This document shows, in pieces, positions 56,229 through 64,000 of a stretch of 64,000 bases of DNA. The position numbers were made by a program, and so were the translations under genes. The stretch spans positions 1,004,001-1,068,000 of the forward strand of contig CAJIZG010000003.1 of assembly GCA_905181865.1 (NCBI GenBank), written 5' to 3'. Position 1 is the first letter of the stretch, and each line of letters starts with the position of its first letter. The notes under the pieces were generated by a model, which saw nothing but the letters and a program-made list of their open reading frames with translations, was not told where the DNA came from and ran no database searches. This DNA comes from Urechidicola croceus. GTDB lineage: Bacteria > Bacteroidota > Bacteroidia > Flavobacteriales > Flavobacteriaceae.

Positions 56229-57539
56229 CTAATAAGCCTCGTATTTCTTAGATACGCGTAAACCATACCAAGCGATATAAATAAAACATATTAGCGGAAG
56301 CCCATAAGAGATATTAACTTCAGAAACTCCCAATATTTTTATGTCTGCAACACCACGACCACCAAGATCAATTACTAAACCTTGTAATTTTGGCAGTAAA
56401 GCACCCCCTACAATTGCCATAATCAAACCAGCAGATCCAACTTTTGATTGCTCTTCTGTTAAATCACCCAAGGCAATTCCGTAAATTGTTGGGAACATTA
56501 ATGACATCCAAAAAGAAATACCTACCAAACTGTACAAACCAACCATACCTTGAATAAAAATGGTAGCCAATGTAAATACCATTCCGAAAACAGCAAAGTA
56601 CATTAACAACCTTCCTGAACTCACAAATCTTAACAAATAAGTTCCTACAGCACGGCCAATGGTAAACAAAATAAAGGCGGCCATCTGATAATATCCAGCG
56701 GTTACGCTATCCATACCAATAGCCTCAGCATATTGATAAATATATGTCCAGCACATAACTAGACATCCTGTATGAAATATTTGGGCTATAACTCCCAATA
56801 CATATTTCTTGTTCTTTCTTAAGATAACAAATGTTTGTCCTATTTTTGGCATTCCATTTTCGTCTTTAGCTTGCGGCATTTTATTCACCACGAACAAAAT
56901 AAATACTCCAATTAAAACCAACCCTAAAATCACATATGGATTTCGAATTACTAATAAATCAGAAGTCTTAATCAAAATCTTAGAGGCTTCATCTAAAGCA
57001 CTAAAATCAGTAATATCGTCTGACTGTAATTTCTTTAGCACAAATTGTTGTGCTACAAATAATCCAACAATCAATCCAACTGGATTAAATGCTTGCGCTA
57101 AATTTAGACGTTGTGTGGCAGTCTCCTTTGCACCCATCGCTAGAGCGTATGGATTTGCGGCCGTTTCTAAAAAAGCCAATCCAAAAGTTAAGATATATAG
57201 CCCTAAACAAAAGAACCAAAATTGTTCTGTAACAGCCGCTGGATAAAATAGTAAAGCACCTATCGCATACAGGCCTAATCCTATTAAAACACCTACTTTG
57301 TAAGAATATTTTCGCATAAATATAGCTGCGGGTAAAGCCATACAAAAGTAGCCCCCATAAAATGCCATTTGCACCCAAGCTGCCTCAGAATTAGATAGTT
57401 CTAATACTTTTTTAAAAGCTTGTACCATCGGATCGGTAACCGCGTTGGCAAAGCCCCAAAGTGCAAAAAGGGAGGTTACAAGTATAAAGGGAATTAGCAC
57501 TTCTTTTGATACTACAGGAATCTTATTTTTTTTGCTCAT
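56229..57539 (-). CDS. FucP-type sugar:H+ symporter (FHS/MFS family)
   Basis: 436 residues, 12 predicted membrane helices. SLFALWGFANAVTDPMVQAFKK and QMAFYGGYFCMALPAAIFMRKYSYKVGVLIG are typical of the L-fucose permease family, which also includes glucose, galactose and mannose importers. It would bring sugars released or oxidised in the periplasm into the cytoplasm. Stands alone on the minus strand. Confidence 0.9.
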   Translation of the reverse strand: MSKKNKIPVVSKEVLIPFILVTSLFALWGFANAVTDPMVQAFKKVLELSNSEAAWVQMAFYGGYFCMALPAAIFMRKYSYKVGVLIGLGLYAIGALLFYPAAVTEQFWFFCLGLYILTFGLAFLETAANPYALAMGAKETATQRLNLAQAFNPVGLIVGLFVAQQFVLKKLQSDDITDFSALDEASKILIKTSDLLVIRNPYVILGLVLIGVFILFVVNKMPQAKDENGMPKIGQTFVILRKNKKYVLGVIAQIFHTGCLVMCWTYIYQYAEAIGMDSVTAGYYQMAAFILFTIGRAVGTYLLRFVSSGRLLMYFAVFGMVFTLATIFIQGMVGLYSLVGISFWMSLMFPTIYGIALGDLTEEQSKVGSAGLIMAIVGGALLPKLQGLVIDLGGRGVADIKILGVSEVNISYGLPLICFIYIAWYGLRVSKKYEAY

Positions 57540-57618
57540 TTATATGATTATTAGTTAGTTATTTATATTATTCGTTAAAAATTATTCCGAAAAGAATGAC
57601 CAAACTTGACCAATAGTC

Positions 57619-58175
57619 TCACTTCCGTTGCCTTACTTCACTACAATTTTCCAATAGGTAAGTGTCATCTGAAACCATAGTAACTTCATAGTAATTTTCA
57701 CTTAAACCTTCTACGATCATTGCAGGTGGATTATCTAGTCCAAAATAGACATCGTACTTTAATAGATCGTTATCCAAATCTGCTGCATTCCATTTTAAAG
57801 TTGTGGAAGTGACTGATAATTATGAATTCAACACAGGACTTGATAAACTAGTTACAAATGGCAAATGATTACTCACCCCTCCCCCTTCCAAATAGAATTT
57901 CCAAGTCGAAGAATACACCCTTGTTTTATTTTTGGCATCTTTTGCATATACTCTCCAATAAAAAACTTCCTTTTTTAACGTAAAATGTACGAATGTACTC
58001 TAAGTGGTTGTAACCTGCAAATCTTGAGTAAATGAATTATTGGTGGCTACCTGGATATAATATAAAATTGCATCGCCTTCAGGATCTGTAGATTTATTCC
58101 AAGAATAGTCCAAAGTGTTATCTGTATACTTTAAATCATTAACGGGTCTAACTAAAGTTGGAAGGTTTTAATTGA
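57619..58175 (-). pseudogene. Fn3-like lipoprotein remnant
   Basis: One consistent minus-strand frame reads PTLVRPVNDLKYTDNTLDYSW, KSTDPEGDAILYYIQVATNN, VFYWRVYAKDAKNK and LKWNAADLDNDLLKYDVYFG, two fibronectin-III-like domains of the kind seen in Bacteroidota surface lipoproteins. It is broken by TAG at 58000-58002 and TAA at 57820-57822, and a TAA precedes the readable part. The signal peptide is lost. Confidence 0.75.
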
Positions 58176-58244
58176 ACTTAGTCAAAACAATCATTTTTTT
58201 ATATATTCCATCTTATTGCTAAAGTAGGATAGCTTTAAATCCAT

Positions 58245-58587
58245 CTACACCCCCAAATTACTTGACAATTCTACTTCACCACCTACCCAAAAACTATTGT
58301 TTAAATAATACCAAATCTGTGGTTCAGAAATAAAAGTAGTTTTATCTGCAGAACCCTCACTGGTTAGCTTATCTTTCATAATAGTAACGCACCAAATTCC
58401 TGTTAATTGAAAATTCGCTTTTCCTGCATCTTTGATTTCTTTATATCCTGCATAGTTGGAAAATCCCCAACTGCGATAATCTTTCCCATAATTCACACCG
58501 ACTATCCAGGCATCATTAATAATATAGCCCTGAAGTTCATCGTCAACTGGAAAAGTTCCTAGAGCACCGCTATATTCTAAATTTAAT
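58245..58587 (-). pseudogene. DUF5020-like outer-membrane protein fragment
   Basis: Open minus-strand stretch of about 114 codons without a proper start: KLNLEYSGALGTFPVDDELQ, INDAWIVGVNYGKDYRSWGFS, EPQIWYYLNNSFWVGGEVELSSN, then a premature stop. This matches the C-terminal half of DUF5020 (Tsx-like) beta-barrels. The N-terminal half and the last strand are missing. Family call by eye. Confidence 0.6.
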
Positions 58588-58601
58588 TTGTATTTCTAAT
58601 T

Positions 58602-58931
58602 TTATTTTAAGTATCCATTTTTTAATCTATTCCATTCAGTCAATGACTTCGGAAGATAATCCTCCGGCTCTTTATCAAAACCAAAATTTATATGTCCTAC
58701 AGGTTCTTTATAGTCTATACTTTTTAGTGCTTTTAAGAAGGGACCATAATCATATTCACTATCCTCTAGAGGTTGAATCGTTGTTCTATCCATCGTTTTT
58801 CTTCTGGTCCTATCCACCTCTTTAGCCGCTCCAGCAATCGTGACAAAACTAATATAACCCTTCATATTATTTACAACCTCTGCCAATATACCGGCATTTC
58901 CTGCTTTTAATTCGTGACAAGTATGAACAAA
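58602..58931 (-). pseudogene. C-terminal fragment of a TIM-barrel sugar isomerase
   Basis: 110 open codons: FVHTCHELKAGNAGILAEVVNNM, MDRTTIQPLEDSEYDYGPFLKALKSIDYKEPVGHINFGFDKEPEDYL, ending at a natural stop. The final part is typical of AP-endonuclease-2 barrels. About two thirds of the gene is missing and a stop lies right upstream, so it is a truncated relic. Confidence 0.7.
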
Positions 58932-59620
58932 CTATAAATTAGCGTGTTACACTAATTCTTATAAATAATTGAAACGATGCTCGCCCCTTTAAGTGAATTC
59001 ACGATTCTAAAAATATTAATAAATGAACTAAATCATTACCTAAGAATTACGCTACAACTTTCATAAATCAAACGTTTATTTGGTCTACACAATTGTGTAA
59101 GCAAGAGGTAATTCGATCAATATTGGAGGAAATGAAGAGTATGGGTATTCTCACTTTTAGTCAAAGAACTGACGAACAGAATCAACTATTATTAGACCAA
59201 ATGGAAATTAGGGCCTGAAAATTATAAGGTTAGTTCTATGTATATTGAGAAATGGAGAGCGGTTTTAATGAAGATAAAAATTAATAAATCCATGTTAATT
59301 TCTCTAGAAAAAAATATCAGAAGAAGAGACTACTGATCTTAAGTGTGATAGCCTATTTACTAACAAGTGACAACGCACAATTGGAAAAAAGTCACCCTGT
59401 TTATTATTGGTACATAGATTTAGTAGGAGTCAAAAGTAAGATAGGTTGAATATACAAATTATATAAAAGCAGTAATCAAACTGATTTCTTCAAACGCAGC
59501 AAAGCCCGTGATTATTATGCTAAACAGAGCCAATAGGTTTGGAGGGAGTATGTATCATTGCACTTTAATTCACCCGCTCTTTGCACAGGAGTTTTACAAT
59601 AAAGTTAGAAACTATTTGTT
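58932..59620. other. Gene-free stretch before proA
   Basis: About 690 bases. A plus-strand piece around 59080-59219 reads QEVIRSILEEMKSMGILTF and stops after about 46 codons; no family was recognised. The rest shows no gene, terminator or clear repeat. Given the debris on its left, it is probably more decayed accessory DNA. Confidence 0.4.
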
Positions 59621-60865
59621 TTATTCACGAATATGTCCGTCTCCAAATACGTAATACTTATTGGTAACGAGCTCGTTTAGTCCTAAAGGCCCCCTATGAT
59701 GTAATTTATCGGTACTAATTGCAAGTTCTGCACCTACACCCATCTGACCACCATCAGTAAATCTAGTAGATGCATTTTTATATACAGCAGCACAATCTAC
59801 TTGTTCCATAAAAAGGGATGCCTCTTTATTACTGGTTGTCATAATAGTCGCTGAATGCCCCCCAGAATATTTGTTTATTTTTTCAATCGCTTCTTTTGTT
59901 GAATCAACGGATCCAATACAGCACTTCATTTCTAAAAATTCGTCTTTCCAAATTGACTCTTCCAGTATGAGAGGTTCCTCTTTTAAAATGTTCTTCACAT
60001 TAGAATCTACCAATATTGATACCCCATTATTCTTTAAAATATTCTTCAAATCAGTCATCTTATTATCGTAATCTAAAAGATTGGTATTGACTAATATTTT
60101 ATCTAAAGCATTACACGCTGATATTTTACTAGTTTTTGCATTAAGAATAACCTCAATACTGTTTTTCCAATCTGCATTTTGATCTACATATAAAAAATTA
60201 TTACCGCGACCACTTACCAGAACAGCACATTTTGCATGTTCTTTTACAAAGGAAATCAATTGTTCCCCTCCTCTAGGCACAATTAAATCTATATGCTGTG
60301 TTGGGTTTTTAAGAAATTGCTGTGTCTCTGTTCTATCCATAGTCAATAATTGGATATAATTCGTACTCAACCCATTTTCGAGCAACGCCAGATGCCAAAA
60401 ATTAACAAGTATTTTATTACTCCATAGCGCTTCTTTTCCTCCTTTGAGTAAGATTTTATTATTCGCTTTAAAAGAAAGTACTGCTGCTTCAACCGTCACA
60501 TCGGGTCTGGATTCATAAATAATCATTATAGTTCCAAAAGGTGCTGTTTTATTTATTACTTGCAATCCGTTTTCAAGCTTCTTATCGGTGATTATCTTGT
60601 TTACTGGATCTTCTTTCGCTTGCACCTGTAAAATAGCCTCTATCATTCCATCAATCTTACTATCATTAATAAGTAAGCGATCGTACATTACCTTATCATC
60701 TTTGTTAAATGCATCGAGATCCTTTTTATTTGCAGCGAGTAGTTGTTTCCTGTTTTCGCCTAAGATACGCACCATACAACCCAATACATCATTTTTTATC
60801 TCTGTCGCTATCAATTTTATTTTATTTTGATTAAAGGGACACTTTCGTCCCGACACTTTTCCCAT
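59621..60865 (-). CDS. proA: Gamma-glutamyl phosphate reductase
   Basis: Second step of proline synthesis, NADPH-dependent. 414 residues; catalytic Cys251 in SACNALDKILV, with IYESRPDVTVEA and ILKGGKEALWSN also typical. The start ATG lies 35 bases inside the end of proB, so translation is coupled. Last gene of proC-proB-proA. Confidence 0.95.
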   Translation of the reverse strand: MGKVSGRKCPFNQNKIKLIATEIKNDVLGCMVRILGENRKQLLAANKKDLDAFNKDDKVMYDRLLINDSKIDGMIEAILQVQAKEDPVNKIITDKKLENGLQVINKTAPFGTIMIIYESRPDVTVEAAVLSFKANNKILLKGGKEALWSNKILVNFWHLALLENGLSTNYIQLLTMDRTETQQFLKNPTQHIDLIVPRGGEQLISFVKEHAKCAVLVSGRGNNFLYVDQNADWKNSIEVILNAKTSKISACNALDKILVNTNLLDYDNKMTDLKNILKNNGVSILVDSNVKNILKEEPLILEESIWKDEFLEMKCCIGSVDSTKEAIEKINKYSGGHSATIMTTSNKEASLFMEQVDCAAVYKNASTRFTDGGQMGVGAELAISTDKLHHRGPLGLNELVTNKYYVFGDGHIRE

Positions 60866-61601
60866 CTATTATATCAACAATAGTATTATCTCTTTTTCCA
60901 TTAGCGATATATGTAGGAATACTATGCGCAGCAGTCTGTTGGGCATAATTTAATTTAGAGCCCATACCACCACGACCTTCTCCTTCTAATTTACCACTAT
61001 CTTTAATATACTTATCAAGGTCTTCTCTTGGATCTACATTTTCAATAAGATTACTGCTAGCTGAGTCTGGGTGACCATTATACAATCCGTCAATATCTGT
61101 TAGAATAATAAGCCTGTCTGCATTGATTAATTGTGCAATAAGACTCGCTAGTTCATCATTATCAGAGAACATAGACATGGCTACCGATACAGCATCATCC
61201 TCATTTGCTATAGGGATTACTCCTTCTGATAGTAATCCTTTAACGCAATTAATCATGTTTTCCCGATGTATACCTGGACTAAAATCTCGTTTAGTAGGAA
61301 GTACTTGGGCACATTTCATGCCATATTCCTGAAAAATATTATAATATAGACTCATCATTCGGGGTTGCCCAATGGCGGAATATACTTGTCTTTTCTGTGT
61401 TTTATCTATTAGGCTAGAATTCCCTATAACCTCTTTTCCTGCAATTACAGACCCCGATGACACCAAAATAGTTATAATATCGCGCTCGTAAAGTTCCGCA
61501 ATTTGTTTAACTAATCTTCTTAATACTGGCCTTACAATTCTATTGTCTTTATTGGTCATTACGTTTGTTCCAACCTTAATGACTATTATTTCTTTGTACA
61601 T
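60831..61601 (-). CDS. proB: Glutamate 5-kinase, short form
   Basis: Phosphorylates glutamate to start proline synthesis. 256 residues: the amino-acid kinase domain only, without the C-terminal PUA domain of E. coli ProB. IVIKVGTNVMTN, ILVSSGSVIAGKE, FSDNDELASLIAQLINADRLIILTDIDGLY and GRGGMGSKL are visible. One base after proC and overlapping proA. Loss of PUA is common in this group. Confidence 0.94.
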   Translation of the reverse strand: MYKEIIVIKVGTNVMTNKDNRIVRPVLRRLVKQIAELYERDIITILVSSGSVIAGKEVIGNSSLIDKTQKRQVYSAIGQPRMMSLYYNIFQEYGMKCAQVLPTKRDFSPGIHRENMINCVKGLLSEGVIPIANEDDAVSVAMSMFSDNDELASLIAQLINADRLIILTDIDGLYNGHPDSASSNLIENVDPREDLDKYIKDSGKLEGEGRGGMGSKLNYAQQTAAHSIPTYIANGKRDNTIVDIIDGKSVGTKVSL

Positions 61602-61602
61602 A

Positions 61603-62409
61603 TTAGTTTTCTTTGCCCAATTCTACAGCACGACTAAATGCAGCAAATGCAGCTTCTTTGATTAATTTATTTACATTATTGTCGTCCATAGAATCCAGTG
61701 CTGCTTGTGTTGTTCCTCCTTTTGAGGCTACTTTCTCCATCCAGGATTTGGGAGATATATCAGACTGATTAAAAAGCTCTATTGCACCTGTGAATGTCTG
61801 ACTAACCAGCACAGTAGAATCCTTTTTTGAAAACCCCATTTGCAAAGCGGCATCCATCATACTTTGCATAAAGTAAAATACATATGCCGGTCCACTCCCA
61901 GAAATTCCTGTGGAAGCATCAATGAAACTTTCCTTACTCACCAAAATAGATTTCCCAGTAGTGTTTAACAAACTTTCTATAGTTGATATCTCTATTCGTG
62001 AGACTTCTGATGAGGCTACATACGATGTTAACCCAAGCCCAACTTTTGCAGGTAAGTTTGGCATCGCACGTATTACTTTCTTTACACCAGAAAAGCCCAT
62101 TATTGTTTCCAAAGTAACTCCCGCCATAATGGATACGATAATTTGATCTGCTGTAACCATCGGTTGCATATTTTTGAACAGTTCTTCTGCGTGATGCGGT
62201 TTAACGGCAACAAAAATGATATCCGCTTGTGGAACACAATCTTCCAATTCCTTATAGGCATCGAAGTGAGAAATTTGATGAAGTTCTTCCAATTTCTTAT
62301 CAGATTTATCCAATACCATGATATTTTTATTCTTGAGCAGTTTTGATTTAGACATTCCCTCTGCATAGGTAAGACCCATATTCCCGGCTCCAATTACTAG
62401 TACTTTCAT
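61603..62409 (-). CDS. proC: Pyrroline-5-carboxylate reductase
   Basis: Last step of proline synthesis. 268 residues. Rossmann motif GAGNMG at 7-12, VAVKPHHAEEL, and the C-terminal SGSGPAYVFYFMQSMMDAALQMG and ASKGGTTQAALDSM. First gene of the minus-strand operon proC-proB-proA. Confidence 0.95.
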   Translation of the reverse strand: MKVLVIGAGNMGLTYAEGMSKSKLLKNKNIMVLDKSDKKLEELHQISHFDAYKELEDCVPQADIIFVAVKPHHAEELFKNMQPMVTADQIIVSIMAGVTLETIMGFSGVKKVIRAMPNLPAKVGLGLTSYVASSEVSRIEISTIESLLNTTGKSILVSKESFIDASTGISGSGPAYVFYFMQSMMDAALQMGFSKKDSTVLVSQTFTGAIELFNQSDISPKSWMEKVASKGGTTQAALDSMDDNNVNKLIKEAAFAAFSRAVELGKEN

Positions 62410-62460
62410 TTAGTATTACGTGTTGAATTAATTATTAAAATAAATAGGATATCATATAGG

Positions 62461-62652
62461 TTACACAAACAATATACAATCATCATAATTTTTCACTTCG
62501 CGATAGTAGGTTTCTCTATATTTATGTAAAGTTTTAATAGGCAGGCCTAAAAAGTACTTTCTTATGTAAGTAACTTTGGTTATAAGTTCCCCTATTATTG
62601 TATTACTTTGTTTCTCAATTTGTGTATTTCTTTTAATATAAATGATTTTCAT
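62461..62652 (-). CDS. Small hypothetical protein
   Basis: 63 residues, lysine- and tyrosine-rich (TYIRKYFLGLPIKTLHKYRETYYREVK). No signal peptide or membrane segment. The pattern of alternating basic and aromatic residues looks like a genuine small beta-rich protein, but no family was identified. 51 bases upstream of proC. Confidence 0.5.
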   Translation of the reverse strand: MKIIYIKRNTQIEKQSNTIIGELITKVTYIRKYFLGLPIKTLHKYRETYYREVKNYDDCILFV

Positions 62653-63001
62653 AAACTAATATTTATTGTGGTTAATAAAACCAATATTTTTTGAGTTCTA
62701 CCTATGTTTTTATAAATCACTGTGAGATAAACTACACTACTACAACTCACGATGCTCCCTAATATATTGCTCTTTATCCCCTGTTTTTCCCGCCATCTTT
62801 TGGTAGATTCTTGGGAGAACTATTTTCGTTCTCTAATTTATTGATTTCAGTCTATTACTTTTCCAAAACTAGATTGAATGGATTACTGCATCAATTTGGT
62901 AGGTATTAACTAATTTTTCAGCAAATATTTTATGACCAATTGGAGCCAATAAATGCAACTTTCCATTCTTCATAGAAGCCAGAAAACTTAAGATTTTCCA
63001 T
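62653..63001. other. Gap with possible small coding remnants
   Basis: On the minus strand ENENSSPKNLPKDGGK (about 62790-62835) and MKNGKLHLLAPIGHKIFAEKLVNTYQID (about 62880-62975) look protein-like but are short and interrupted. No intact gene, repeat or terminator was recognised. Confidence 0.35.
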
Positions 63002-63223
63002 TTAGTAATTGTTTTTTTGGTGCTCGTTTTTTACAACTACTACTGAATAATGTTTAACTCCTCCATGAGTAACAAAGGATAAATCAGCCTGAATTTCTTC
63101 TTGAGTAGTTTTGCTGATAAATATCTGAGGGTTTTCGTACCCCTCTGAAATCGATTTTAACGAAATGGTCGATTTCTTTTCAGCCCACTCAACGGGCCTT
63201 TCTAAATATATCTCTTTATCCAT
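63002..63223 (-). CDS. Small hypothetical protein
   Basis: 73 residues: DKEIYLERPVEWAEKKSTISLKS, then QIFISKTTQEEIQADLSFVTHGGVKHYSVVVVKNEH. Soluble, probably beta-rich. A TATATTTG -7 box at 63278-63285 lies 55 bases upstream, which supports a real gene. No family recognised. Lies between MarR and the proline operon. Confidence 0.55.
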   Translation of the reverse strand: MDKEIYLERPVEWAEKKSTISLKSISEGYENPQIFISKTTQEEIQADLSFVTHGGVKHYSVVVVKNEHQKNNY

Positions 63224-63277
63224 ATATTTGTTTTAGTGAAACTATACCCAAAATCCTTATTTAACATGCTATTATTG

Positions 63278-63285
63278 CAAATATA
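63278..63285 (-). promoter_or_regulatory. Putative -7 box for the 73-residue gene
   Basis: TATATTTG on the minus strand, 55 bases before the ATG at 63223. No TTG found at the proper distance. Confidence 0.35.
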
Positions 63286-63429
63286 CAAAAAATAGTTCGT
63301 GTAGAAACTATTCAAAAGTTTTAATATCAAAACATACACTTCAAACATCTATTAATCAGCAATTTATAAAAATAAAATTTCTTTACGCTCTGATGATATT
63401 CTAGGTGATATAGCATTTAGTCGAGCAAA

Positions 63430-63912
63430 TTATTCGGGATGATTTGTTATTTCTTCTATAGTAAGTAATGGCGCTGCATCCAAACCTTCGACATCCATTA
63501 TAATAGTTAGCAATTCAATATTTCTATCTAATTCTTCTATTTGCTCAGGGGTTAACTTTTTTAATTTTTGTGATAGTTTCTCCTGAAGTGTGGGTGGGTA
63601 TTTATAAAATAAATCAGCACCTTTAGCAGTCAAAATAATATATGTAGCTCTCTTATCCTTCGGTTTTGAGGACTTTGCTACTAAAGCTTTGCTTTCTAAT
63701 CTGGAAATAATACCAGAAACGGTACTGGCATTTAGATTGATATATTCTTTAATATCTTTAGCAAAGGCTCTATAATCTTTTTGATCAGATAAATATTGAA
63801 GGACTAAAAGTTGAGGGATGCTTATTCCTAATTCTTTCTCTACTTTTTTGCTTTCCAGATTTATAGAGCGGATAATTTTACGAAGTTTTATAAGTATTTC
63901 AATGTATTTCAG
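63430..63912 (-). CDS. MarR family transcriptional regulator, start uncertain
   Basis: One open minus-strand frame of about 160 codons encodes a winged-helix MarR protein: KLRKIIRSINLESKKVEKELGISIPQLLVLQYL (dimer helix and helix 2), the recognition region LNASTVSGIISRLESKALVAKSS with the DKRATYIILTAKG wing, then a C-terminal dimerisation helix. The frame is closed by TAG at 63916-63918 and has no ATG before the HTH; a CTG at 63912 is the first candidate, a TTG at 63633 would remove the whole DNA-binding domain. Either an unusual start is used or the 5' end is damaged. The ligand is unknown; such proteins usually repress neighbours. Confidence 0.75.
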   Translation of the reverse strand: MKYIEILIKLRKIIRSINLESKKVEKELGISIPQLLVLQYLSDQKDYRAFAKDIKEYINLNASTVSGIISRLESKALVAKSSKPKDKRATYIILTAKGADLFYKYPPTLQEKLSQKLKKLTPEQIEELDRNIELLTIIMDVEGLDAAPLLTIEEITNHPE

Positions 63913-64000
63913 AGCCTATATATTTTAAATTTATCCCAAAATAAAACTATTTTAGGGAAATAAATGGTTTTATTCACTTAAAAAAATAAAATACTATCTG

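Noticed and set aside
59080-59219. Plus-strand open piece as an IS256-type transposase fragment
   Set aside because: Only about 46 codons and no recognisable transposase motif; the resemblance was too weak to call.
63430-63633. A separate 67-residue protein starting at TTG 63633
   Set aside because: It is only the C-terminal part of the MarR protein; the frame continues upstream through an intact winged helix.

Overview
The window comes from a low-GC member of the Bacteroidota, almost certainly a marine-type flavobacterium (Flavobacteriaceae). Evidence: gliding genes gldB/gldC, a PorP/SprF protein and a type B type IX secretion (T9SS) sorting domain, a TonB-dependent receptor with an N-terminal carboxypeptidase-regulatory-like domain, a fused folK-deoxynucleoside kinase, the nadK-DUF6089-uppS-bamA-ompH-ompH-murI block, and many -7 boxes of the Bacteroidota form TAnnTTTG. 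No tRNA, rRNA or CRISPR array was seen by eye.

Layout. 0-9.6 kb is housekeeping: sppA, folK-dNK, gldC-gldB, nadE, dnaG (zinc ligands lost), clpX and clpP. 9.6-15.9 kb is an accessory segment between clpP and tig. It holds an orphan winged-helix-like protein, gene debris, a TonB-dependent receptor split by a one-base frameshift, and copies of two dispersed repeat families. 15.9-27.8 kb returns to the core: tig, a YvlD-like membrane protein, an alpha/beta hydrolase and pdxJ on the minus strand, then the plus-strand block CBS protein, nadK, DUF6089, uppS, bamA, two ompH genes and murI.

27.8-30.5 kb holds an intact porP/sprF gene beside the wreck of its usual partner, a T9SS type B adhesin with two in-frame stops, a frameshift and a decayed IS3-family transposase at its truncated end. 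30.5-57.5 kb is a large glycan and sugar catabolic region: two TIM-barrel isomerase/epimerases, a sulfatase, a DUF4838 protein, a GH92 mannosidase, a LytS/LytTR two-component pair, a DUF1080 (3-keto-glycoside hydrolase type) lipoprotein, two cytochrome-c sugar-dehydrogenase-like lipoproteins, mannose-6-phosphate isomerase, a metallophosphoesterase, a DUF1501 protein, a DUF2231-PSCyt1-PSCyt2-PSD1 protein, alkaline phosphatase and a FucP-type transporter. It has no SusC/SusD pair. The set resembles gene sets typical of Planctomycetes and suggests periplasmic oxidation of glycan-derived sugars coupled to cytochrome c.

57.6-59.6 kb is a gene graveyard (Fn3-like lipoprotein, DUF5020-like protein, TIM-barrel C-terminus). 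59.6-62.4 kb is a complete proline operon, proC-proB-proA. The window ends with small hypothetical genes and a MarR-family regulator that has no visible ATG start.
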